Shown here in pieces: positions 54,601 to 64,000 of a DNA stretch of 64,000 nucleotides (position 1 is the stretch's first letter; every line of letters starts with the position of its first letter). Position numbers and translations under genes: made by a program. This stretch comes from Leucosporidium creatinivorum (taxonomy: Eukaryota > Basidiomycota > Microbotryomycetes > Leucosporidiales > Leucosporidiaceae), in contig BCKL01000007.1 of NCBI GenBank assembly GCA_001600635.1, forward strand, positions 892,303 through 956,302, in the 5' to 3' direction. The notes beneath the pieces were generated by a model. That model was not told where the DNA came from. It was given only the letters and a program-made list of their open reading frames with translations, and ran no database searches.

Positions 54601-54839
54601 AGCCGAGCTCGGCGGTGGAGAACAGCAAGGACGTGGGAGAGGATCCTCTCGCCGCCTTCCACTCTCGCCTCCCCCGTGCTGTACGCGATAGCATCGGCTC
54701 GCAAGGCTCTCTCACGGTGGACGAGTACCGCCGACGAATCCTCCTCGGCGCCTTCGCAGCGGGTCGCATCCCTCGAGGCAAGGACAAGCTGGAGGAGGAG
54801 CAGTTGAGTCTAGTGAAGCGCTTAGTGGGAAGTGTCTAA
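48626..54839 (+). CDS. SLH1: Ski2-like RNA helicase Slh1/ASCC3 (ribosome quality-control trigger)
   Basis: The start [18 protein letters not shown] is at 48626 and the stop TAA at 54837-54839; about 1,750 residues. The N-terminal cassette is complete: [96 protein letters not shown] and QIFGRAGRPQYES, followed by winged-helix and Sec63 parts. The C-terminal cassette keeps the fold but has lost its motifs: Walker A becomes [15 protein letters not shown] becomes [11 protein letters not shown] becomes SAS, and motif VI is absent. Slh1/ASCC3 splits collided ribosomes in the RQT complex. A degenerate second cassette is normal in the family; here it looks further decayed, and I do not see a second complete Sec63 domain. 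Confidence 0.94.
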
Positions 54840-54918
54840 GTAGTCTAGTGTAGTTGCAAAGCACCGCAGAACGTCGTATTCGATCAAGTACAAGCAATTT
54901 TGGTTGAGAGAGGCGTAT

Positions 54919-57249
54919 CTACTGAGAGCGAATGTAGGGCTTGAGAGCGAGAAGACGCTCCGAGGCGGCACGAAGCGTGTCCTCGTCCTTGCAGAAGGCG
55001 CTGGAGGGCGGGAGAAGACGAGGGGAGGGGCGGCGCAAGCGTCAGCTCTCGGACCTCACTCGACAGAGCTGGGAAGCTGAGCTCACATGCGAATATACTT
55101 CTCGCCGAGCGACCAATGCTTCTTGTCGTAGAAGTCGGTGACAGGGATGAGGACGACCTTGGCGCTGTAGACGAGGGGAAGGAAGGAGACGGGAGAAGCG
55201 AAAGAGCGAGGGAAGAGGGCAAGGCCGAGGTCAGCCAGGGCTTGTCGAGGCGAGAGTTCGTCAGTGAAGGCTGAGAATGAGACTCACGTCTGCGCCACGA
55301 ACCACGCCGCCTTCCAGTCCGCTGCACGCTGAGCAATCATGTCGGGCACCTCAAAGTCCTCGGGAATCTCCAGTCGCTCGGTGTTGATGAGGATGAAGTA
55401 GGCACCGTCGGGGATGGTGCTGTAGATATCTCAAGGTCAGCTCTCACTTCCCTCTAGCTCCTCAAGCCCCTCTAGCCGACTCACTAAGGCAATCCGAGCT
55501 GATCCAATCCCTCCCTCATGACCTTCAACCGACTCTCATACTCTTCGCGCTGCCTATCAAAGAAGCCATTCTCCAATGCTTGGTTGATTCCACTGGCGAC
55601 GGCTTCCTGTGCAGGCGAGTTGACGCAGAAGACGATGCGAGTGTGGGCGGCCATGAGGGGAGTGAGGAGGTTCGCGGGTCCGACGGCCCATCCTACTCGC
55701 CATCCGGTGGCGGCGAAGGACTTGCCCTGTTGTAGTGAGTGAGGTAAGAGCGGTGATGCGTGACAGGAGGGAGAGGAAGAGGAGAGAAGAGGGAAGGGCC
55801 GAGAGGTCAGCGAGGCGAGACGTGAGCCGAAGTCGAGAGCAACGTACAGCAGATCCGACGGTGACGGTACGCCTCCAAAAGTCATCGAGAGAGGCGATAC
55901 GAACGTGCTCCTCGCCGCCGAAAGTAAGGCAGTCGTACTGTTGGGAGAGCAGGGCGCCGAAATCAGCTCGGACAGCGCGATAGAGGTGAAGACTCAGCAG
56001 ACTCACCACTTCATCGGAGAGGATCAGGAGGTCGTTCTCCTCTGCGATCTTTCCAATACCGCGCAGCTCCTCCTCGTCAAAGACCTGTCACGAGTCGCCG
56101 AAGTCAGCTCTCCCGCTCCCTTCCGCTGCCTCCCTTCAACTCCTTCCTTGACATGAAGCTAGAACGCACCTTGCCGACAGGGTTATGAGGCGTGTTGATC
56201 CAGATCATCTTGGTCTTGGGGGTGATGGCCTTCCTCAGCTCGTCCAGATCGACCTTCCACTCCTTCGCCGAGACGTTCGAGGTAGCTGCGTTGGCAGGCG
56301 GGCGGATGGGGACAAAGACGGGAGTGCCACCGTTAAAGTTGACTTGCGCGATGTATTGGTCGAAGACTGGTACGTAGCGACAGAAGAGGTGGTCAGCAGG
56401 TGGGAAGAGAGGGAAAATGAGAGGACCGAAACGAACAAGGCTCGAACAGAATGACCTCGTCTCCAGGACGCAGGAAGGCAGTGGCGAAGGCGAACATTCC
56501 TATCATAATGCGAAGGTCAGCGCTCGACTCTCATACACCCTCCCGAGCTCTCAGCCTCACCCTCGTTAGCTCCCGCCGTAATCTGAACCTCGGTGTTGAC
56601 ATCCAACGCACGACCTCCAGGCAGCCTGAACGACTCGGAAAGGTACTTGGATACGGCTTGCCTCAAGTTGGCCCTCCCTCGAGGCAGCGAGTAGTGGTTG
56701 GCCATGACATCCTGCAGTGCGGCGTTGTGCGCTTCGAGAACCCAGGGCTCGGGTCCAAAGGACATGAAGCCTGTGGGAGAGCAGGGCTAGTCAGTTGTGC
56801 AGTGGATCGAGCGCCTGCACTGCAAGCTAGCTCTATGCAGCGCTTCAAGCAAGCTCAGCGACGAGATCCCGGCAACTCACCTTGGCCTAGGTTCAAAGCA
56901 TCCTTGGGAACATGCCCAGCGAGAGGGGAGAAGGCCGACCAGACGTCAATCTTTCCTGGGACCGTCTCGGGCACGATCTTGTCCGAGATGGCCCAGCCGA
57001 ATTGATGCTCGCCGTTGGCCTTCTTGAGGTTGGACATTGAGCGCGAGATTGAAGTGGAGATTCGACGTGCTGTCGAGAAAGAGCGAAGGGATCGAGGGAG
57101 AATGATGGCCGAGTGAGCTGGGAGGCGAAAGCTGTAGGCGAGTAGAGCAGAACAGCGACAAGTCAAGAGTCAAGATGCGAATCACGTCTTCGAAGCTGAC
57201 TATCACCTCTACTGGCTCACCTCGGGTCGATCGAGCTGCAGTAAAACAT
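54919..57249 (-). CDS. BNA3: kynurenine aminotransferase / cysteine-S-conjugate beta-lyase-like (BNA3 family), mitochondrial form
   Basis: The stop TAG is at 54919-54921 (LKPYIRSQ). The PLP aminotransferase fold is clear: VPKDALNLGQGFMSFGPEP, HYSLPRGRANLRQAVSKYL, TPHNPVGKVFDEEEL, LILSDEVYDCLTF, then GKSFAATGWRVGWAVGP with the Schiff-base Lys. The class matches kynurenine/glutamine transaminase K-type enzymes, which convert kynurenine to kynurenic acid. The first in-frame ATG of the long exon is MSNLKKANGEHQ at 57037. Using a clean GTGAGC to CTACAG intron upstream, a 29-nt first exon (57221-57249) gives MFYCSSIDPSFRLPAH, followed by a basic, Ser-rich stretch ending RSFSTARRIS, a good mitochondrial presequence. 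Use of the internal ATG would make a cytosolic form, so dual targeting is possible. Confidence 0.9.
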
Positions 57250-57757
57250 CCAGGATAGTTGATGAGCTGCAGGACTCCACCGCTGCTTTCCCAGCCGGCA
57301 GCTCCCATCTCCCGAGCCTCCTTGGCCGGCTTCGGGGCTCCATCGCCCGAGCTGCTCCTGCGCTCGATATCTACTTGTAGGGAGATATTGCTATGCACGA
57401 GCAGGAAAGGTCTCGCTTCTTTCAGGACCAAGCCTGAAGCTTCCACGAACCCGAGGATGCCTTCCGTCCCGTCGAGCTGGAGGAGGATGGGGAGGGTTCG
57501 GCGGCCGAGGTTGAGAGAGGGAGGAGCCGGGAAAGGTTGGAGGGCAAAGGCGATAGGCCGACGCGGAGAACGGGTTGAGATCGCTCATGTAAGCCAGCCC
57601 AAGGCTTGACAGATATCACCGAGACCGCAAATCGAGAGTCTGAGAGAGCCGAGAGCTTCGCCGAGAAGCTCATTCGCTCGGCTCGCCCACCGCTTCCAAG
57701 CCCCGCAAATCACAGAGCGGCGCACAAGAGCTTACAACACACCTCAACTACTACCGC
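57250..57757. other. 508-nt region with an unassigned coding-like minus-strand segment
   Basis: The region separates the aminotransferase start from the BET3 stop. The minus-strand frame from about 57570 to 57260 reads like protein (SLNLGRRTLPILLQLDG, EGILGFVEASGLVLKEARPF, LLVHSNISLQVDIERR) but has no ATG. An ATG exists 57588-57586 in the neighbouring frame (MSDLNPFSASAYRL), one base out of register. It could be a small gene with an indel, or long leader sequence of the aminotransferase. I do not recognise a family. Confidence 0.4.
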
Positions 57758-58707
<950 letters not shown>

Positions 58708-58951
58708 GGACGCGCGTGAGGTGGTCGAGCTGTGCTCAAGACGAGACTTGGAGAGCTGATGAGCTGCAGGTACTGAAGTCGAGTTATGTAGCTGGTTCGA
58801 GATGCGAGAGACGAGGGACGAAACGAGCGAATGCGAAGGAGGGAGAGAGGTCGTCGTCGCGTCGCTTCCCTCCTTGTCCTCCGCTTGTCCTCCGCTCAAT
58901 TACGTCGTCGCAGCTCTCCACTCGACCTATCGTCCTGCAGCAAGAGCAGAG
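58708..58951. promoter_or_regulatory. shared divergent promoter of BET3 and the bestrophin gene
   Basis: The two start codons face away from each other across 244 nt. The BET3-proximal half contains repeated GAGAGACGAGGGACGA-type purine-rich sequence, and the other half is C/T-rich (about 58865-58945). No TATA box is evident. Confidence 0.55.
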
Positions 58952-61821
58952 ATGGACACATTGCAGTCTGTTCTACCTGGTCTACCCACGCTAGACTCGC
59001 TTCGTAAGTCAGCTCAGCTTCACTCACCGCTCAGCTCTTGGGCCCCGCTTGCGCGCCAACGAGCCTGTAGCATGGCAGTGAGGCGTGATGAGGTACAAGA
59101 GCACTTTCGTGGTAGTCAAATTGCTGTTCTGCTGTACTGCAGCCTCTCAGCTTCGCGTCACCCACCTCATCACCCGTCGTCCGTTCGCTCACCTCCCGTT
59201 CCGTCTGCAACAGCTCAACCCTTCTCGTCGCTCAACATGCTGCTCGCCGCCGAGGAGGAGGTGAGCTACATACTCTGCTCGAATAGCATCATCTTGAGAC
59301 CCGTGCTGACCCTCACACCTCCTCACCCCCTTCGCAACGTCCGCGCGGCTCGGCTCTCCTCTGCACTTTCTGCACATCCTACACGACTCTCAACAGGACT
59401 CGAAACGTATCAGAGTCTCCAAGCTGGGCTGGTGGGTAGACGTCCGCAGGATCCGTGGTTCGGTGAGTCGGGTTTAGCTTCAAACGGCGGAGCTCGGCGC
59501 TGACCTCGCTGATCTCCTGCTCGATCTACCTCTCCTCCCACCCCCTCTGATGGTACACGATTTTTCCACTACATCTAGGCTATTCTCCGCATCTGGCGCG
59601 CCGTCTTCATCGTCACCGTCTGGAGCATCATCGTCGCCGTCGCCAATCTGATTTACGGCAGGCAGCTCGGCTTGACCAATAATGTGAGCCGCGGAGTCGC
59701 TTTCGCAGCTCGGACTCTTGCTCCGTCTTTTTGGAAGTCTTCCGAGAATCTCAGCGCTGACCTCTGACCCTCCAACGACCACAGGTCACCCCCCTTCTTT
59801 CGGTCGTGGTCGGTCTGCTGCTCGTCTTCCGCAATGGCAGCGCCTACGCCCGCTGGGACGACGGTCGCAAGTCATTCGCCAAGCTAGTGAGCTTACCTCC
59901 GTCCAGTTCATTCCTCCTGCCTCATCCCTCGTCCCTCGCCGCTTGCCGCTCGCTAACTTCCTTGACTCTCGCTCTCCCCCACTTCCCCATCCCCTCCTAT
60001 TCGCCCCTCCTCCCCAGATCTCCACCGTTCGCACCCTCTCGCGCACGACCTGGATCAACGTCGGTGCTCCCGGCCCCTCGACCGGGCGTCTCACGAGCGA
60101 CGGGACTCGTCTCCCTCCTCCCCCGAAGACCACGAACGACCATCAGGACATCAGCGCACAGGATCATGATCAAAAGATCAAGGCGCTGAGGTTGATGGTG
60201 GCGTTTGTGGTATCCGTGAAACATCACGTAAGGGGAGAGTATGGGCTGGAGTATGAAGGTGAGGAGGAAGCGGGAGGAGAGGAATGGATGAAGCTGCCAG
60301 CTGATCTCGTCTCGTCTCTTCCCTCCCGGTACTCTACACAGACCTCAACTCCCTCCTCCCTGCCAAGTTCCGAGAAGTAGCGCGCACGACCGGCTTCGGC
60401 TGGGGCGCCGCCGAAGGTCGGTCCCCTGCTCATTTCCCCTTCCTCCTCTTCTCTGCTGACCCTACCACAACTCCCTTACAAATTCCTACCGCGCACTCAC
60501 ACCTCATGCACGCCTCCACAGCCGACGCCTGCACCTCCCCTCCCCCCGCCTCCCCCCTAGGCCTCGGTCCCGAACTCCGACACCTCTCCTCGCACCCTTC
60601 CCTCCGCCTTTCCTCCAACTCCTCCCGTCCTACATCTCCTACCCCTACTTCTCCCAAAGCTCAAGCTCGAGGAGAGCGCCGTCCCCTCCTCAACCCCGCC
60701 GGCGAGACGAGGAGAGTTTCGCATAGGAGCACCGAGAGTACCGTCATCTTGGCGGATTATATGGCCAAGCCGAGCTTGCCTTTGCCTTTGGTCATTGCTC
60801 ATCAGTTGGGGTTGTATTTCGCTTCGTGAGTGGGGCGTTGTCCTTTCCTTTCGATCGTCTTCCGGCTTTGCTCGCCATCCGAATGCTCGGCGCTCGAGTC
60901 CCCCACTTCCTTCGCCCTCTCCTCTCAACACTAACCTCCAAAACCCCTCTCTCTCTCCATCCTCACTTCCCCCACACCCACACAGCTGCAAGCGCAAAGG
61001 CCTGCTCGAATCGGTCGGTCCCGCCGGGTTCAACGCCTTTCAAACCTCGGTCGCGACGCTCGTGGACCAGTTTACCAATGTGGAGAGGTTGGCGACGGTG
61101 GGGATCCCTACGGTGGGTCGGTCGTTTCAAGTCTTGTCCTCTGCGATAGTGGATGAAAGAGGCGGGGCTGGTTGAGGGAGAGGAGGGAGGCATTGGGCAA
61201 GGAGGAGCTGGAGAGCGCCGCCGAGCTGACGCTGCTGCTGCTCGGCGACGGGAACAGGTCTACGGCATCCACCTCAAGCAATGCGTCTCGTTGTTCCTCT
61301 TTACTCTCCCGTACGTCCTTCTTCTGAACTCCTCCACTCCCCTCGCTCGCGCCAACGCTGATTCCAAACCTCCCTTCGGCGTCCTGTCCATGATGCCAGG
61401 CTCGTCCTCGTCGAAGTGATGGGCTTCGCTATGTGCCCCTTTGTGACGGTCGTGGCGTTCACGCTGATGGGAATTGAGGTGAGCTCTCTTGCTTGCTTGT
61501 GGGGGAAGAAGAAGGAAGAGAGAGGGGAGAAAGCTGACCTCGGCTTTCGCACGTGCAGGGGATCGCGAGTGAGCTTGAGCAGGTGAGTCGCCGTGTTCTT
61601 GGGACGGAGGTCTTGCTGAACTCGTACACCACTACAGCCCTTCGGCGTGGACGACTCGGACCTCCCGCTGGACCTGTTCTGCGCAGAACTACGAAATGAG
61701 GTGCGCATTATGTAACCTCACTCTCGCTCAGGTTAGTCTGCTAATCAGTTGACTACACTCTGTACAGGTCGAACACACCATCTACCGACTGGCGGCGGGG
61801 ACGGACGATTGGGCGATGTGA
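58952..61821 (+). CDS. bestrophin-family (UPF0187/YneE) anion channel
   Basis: The start is MDTLQSVLPGLPTLDSL at 58952 and the stop TGA at 61819-61821. After a disordered 40-residue leader the family core begins: RIRVSKLGWWVDVRRIRGSA, the membrane helix IWRAVFIVTVWSIIVAVANL and the helix VTPLLSVVVGLLLVFRNGSA. The signature continues as AYARWDDGRKSFAKL. The C-terminal half has LPLVLVEVMGFAMCPFVTVV and the family end motif GIEGIASELEQPFGVDDSDL, with LFCAELRNEVEHTIY following. Fungal members are predicted chloride or other anion channels of the plasma or an internal membrane. A variable Ser/Pro-rich insert (about 60420-60720) lies in a cytosolic loop. No conserved block is missing. Confidence 0.9.
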
Positions 61822-62645
61822 GCTTGAAGAAGGAGAAGGCTGAGCGACGATCCTTTTTCGGCGCCGGCGAGAGAAGGAGGAAACGAGCTCGTCTAGACGA
61901 GGTTGCATTGCCATGGACGATTTGCTATCATGTTGAGAGATACGACAGCGGACTGCCAGTTGGAGCTTGTAGGCTGCAGAACTATAGAAAAGCGACGATC
62001 ACACTCTCAAGGTTTCGACGGACCGAGAGAGGAGCTGACCACTTTTAGCGAGAGAGGAGTGCAGATGCGATAAGAGTGACGGAGATGGGAGATGAACTGT
62101 AAAGAAGGGAGGGTTGAGCTACAGAAGGGTCGGTTGCACCTTAATAATGGAAGGGAATCTCGTTGTGAGACAGTTGCCGGGAGGGTTTGGAGACTCGGAG
62201 AGCTCGCGGAGCTCGCGACCGCTTACACTCTCCTTCTCCCCCTTCCTCGCCCTTTTGCATCTCGTCGTCGTCGTCGTCGTCGTTCGCCCTCGGTTCGGTT
62301 GGTCGAGCCCCAGCGCCGGATCTTTCTTGTACCTCGTTACATCGCACAGCACGCAGGACGACCCGCCCACCTCTGCATTCCTCTCTCATCACACCGTCGA
62401 CACAAGACCTGCATCTACTCGCTACTCTACTTTCGAGCCAGCTGCAGCCCTATCGTCCTACAGCAACAGCGTAACACCTTGCCGCCCTCTCCCTCTCTCT
62501 CTCTACTAGCCTACACCGACTCGCTATTCCAAACGCGCCCTCTTGCTCTTGGGGAGAGATAGAGCAACCCACCTTGTCGACGCGTCAAACACCCCCGACC
62601 TACGAGGCTACAGCACCCGACTCAGTTACTCCAGACTACCAAACC
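61822..62645. other. intergenic region upstream of the RRM protein
   Basis: The 824 nt hold the 3' region of the bestrophin gene and a long C/T-rich promoter or leader of the RRM gene (about 62200-62640). A TCG microsatellite lies inside. Open frames reflect the pyrimidine-rich composition only. Confidence 0.55.
62262..62282. repeat. (TCG)7 microsatellite
   Basis: Seven perfect TCG units lie in the C/T-rich leader region of the RRM gene. It is the longest perfect trinucleotide tract outside coding sequence that I noticed in the window. Confidence 0.8.
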
Positions 62646-64000
62646 ATGTCGTCCACCTCTTCCTCTTCTCAGCAACCGCTTCAATTCCCTACAGCAACAG
62701 CGACTGGGGAATCCCCTCTCCACTCTCCCCTCGCTTCCTCTTCTCCTCCTCCTTCCAACGCCGAACAAGAAGCAGCTGTACCTCATCATCATCATCAATT
62801 CACTCCCTTTCAACACGAGTTGGTAGACGGGGATGGACCCCCTACTCCCCTCTACTCTCCCTCTCCCGCTCTGGACCACCACCAAGACTCTCTCACCTTC
62901 AACACCTCGACTACACGCCCACCTCCTCCCGCTCGAGGCTCCTCCTTTGCTACAGCCACCACCAACACCTCCACCACCTCCCGGATGAACCTCGACCCTT
63001 TCGGTACAGACCGCGCTCGTCGCGTCTCTTATCCCGCGACTTCAGTCCTCCCACCACGAGCAGGAGGTGATGAAGGCGGCATTTGGGGCACTGGCAACCC
63101 TACTACTCAGAGGACTATGCGCGCTGCTAGCGATGGTTTACTCTTGAGTACAGGGTTTGGCAGTGGGTTTGGCACCACTGTCGGGCAGAGGAGTAGGGAG
63201 CAGAGTAACAACTCGGGAGGAGACGCGTCGAGTGCTGGAGGAGGAGGAGGAGGAGAATCGGCCACAGCTACAGCTACAGCACAGCAGGAGCAACAGGAAC
63301 GAGCGGCCATGTTTAGAGAACATGAGCGCAGGAGTTTGGAGACGAGCGCTCATACTAGGTTGGCCAACAATATCGCCGCGGCCAGCGCGAGGGAGGCCTT
63401 CGCTTCCCCTCCCCTCAACTCGCCTGCTACAGTTTCCTCCTCCTTCTTCCCTCCTACTACTACCACCTCTTCAGCGCCTACCACCACCACCTCGGCGCCA
63501 CCTCTTTCTCTCCCCCTCCCCGCTCCTCCTCTTCTCTCCCCCACTTCCCCTACCACTCCCCAAGATGGTTCCTCCTCCTCCTCCTCCAACGCCGGCGTCG
63601 CTACCCCTACCACCACCACCACCGACGGAGGAGCAGCCGCCATCGCTGCCGTCGCGAGGGCGACCAGCGCGAGCTTGCATTTGGGCGATTTGGACGTTTG
63701 GATGGATGAGGCTTATGTCAGAGAGTGCTGCGCGAGGATGGGGTGGGAGGGAGTGACCAACATCAAGATGATTCGGGGAGCTAGGTCAGTGGTTCTTGGG
63801 TTTCTGCCTTCCCGTCGCGTCGAGGAGAGGCAGAGGAGCTCGTTAAGCTAATCTCCTTCTTCGCCTTCTCTCTCCCTCGTCCCTCTTCCACTCCTCTCAA
63901 CCTCTACACCACAGCCCCTCCTCCGGCTACTGCTTCCTCACCTTCCCCACCGCCGCGCACGCCGCCCAAGTCCTCGCTCGGTTCAACGCCTCGCCGCCAA
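62646..64000 (+). CDS. RRM RNA-binding protein, Nam8/TIA-1-like (C-terminus beyond the window)
   Basis: The start is MSSTSSSSQQPLQF at 62646, the first ATG of the open exon. Exon 1 (62646-63784) encodes about 380 residues, largely disordered (His-, Ser-, Pro-, Thr- and Gly-rich). It then begins an RNA-recognition motif: SLHLGDLDVWMDEAYVRECC with the RNP2 strand, then GVTNIKMIRGAR. Intron 1 is 63785-63914. Exon 2 continues with PSSGYCFLTFPTAAHAAQVL, the RNP1 strand, up to the window edge. The opening (GDLDxWMDE, then MGW) is the hallmark of the first RRM of Nam8/Csx1/SECp43-type proteins, which have three RRMs and act in U1-dependent splicing or mRNA stability. Which member this is needs the missing part. 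Confidence 0.85.

Noticed and set aside
62141-62392. Asp-rich minus-strand frame
   Set aside because: Produced by the TCG microsatellite; no other coding evidence.

Overview
The window is nuclear DNA of a basidiomycete fungus. It is gene-dense and GC-rich. The genes carry many spliceosomal introns, mostly 50-80 nt, usually with GTGAG-type donors, a CTGAC (less often CTAAC) branch site about 15-30 nt before the 3' splice site, and pyrimidine-plus-CAG acceptors. Gene content (CPL1-like secreted protein, one PPCDC that keeps all catalytic residues, a Boi-type polarity protein, paired type I metacaspases) fits a basidiomycetous yeast or smut. I favour Pucciniomycotina (Microbotryomycetes-like), but the lineage is inference. 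I found no rRNA, tRNA, CRISPR array, transposon or virus-like element. A 163-nt run of N (37331-37493) marks an assembly gap.

Layout. 1-448(-): N-terminus of an unidentified protein running off the left edge. 677-1761(+): short-chain dehydrogenase. 2367-4549(+): secreted aspartyl protease with a Ser/Ala-rich linker. 4849-8232(-): VID27. 8600-13192(-): Boi-type SH3-SAM-PH protein with a CH-like C-terminus. 13843-18174(-): RhoGEF (DH-PH). 19601-22192(-): nucleoporin NSP1. 22314-23292(+): phosphopantothenoylcysteine decarboxylase. 24168-28570(+): diacylglycerol-lipase-like class 3 lipase. 29794-31202(+): seven-helix membrane protein. 31423-32585(-): four-helix membrane protein with an RS-rich tail. 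33208-35082(-): cytochrome P450 with an apparent 1-nt frameshift. 35334-36797(+): PHO85-type CDK. 37518-38859(+): CPL1-like secreted protein. 39567-41774(+) and 42150-45288(+): tandem metacaspases. 45558-47279(-): succinyl-CoA ligase alpha. 47678-48460(+): P-loop kinase-like protein. 48626-54839(+): Slh1/ASCC3 helicase. 54919-57249(-): kynurenine aminotransferase-like enzyme. 57758-58707(-): TRAPP subunit BET3. 58952-61821(+): bestrophin-family channel. 62646-end(+): RRM protein, cut by the right edge.

This is ordinary eukaryotic synteny rather than an operon-like system. The only suggestive neighbourhoods are the Boi-type protein beside a RhoGEF (both in cortical GTPase and polarity signalling) and the metacaspase tandem duplication. 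The features most worth a second look are gene-structure oddities: microexons of 4-21 nt in VID27, PHO85, LSC1, NSP1 and the lipase; two GC-AG introns; an intron about 86% identical between the two metacaspases; serial mini-exons in the NSP1 FG region; two single-base homopolymer frameshifts that look like assembly errors; and two coding-like minus-strand segments belonging to no gene I can build.
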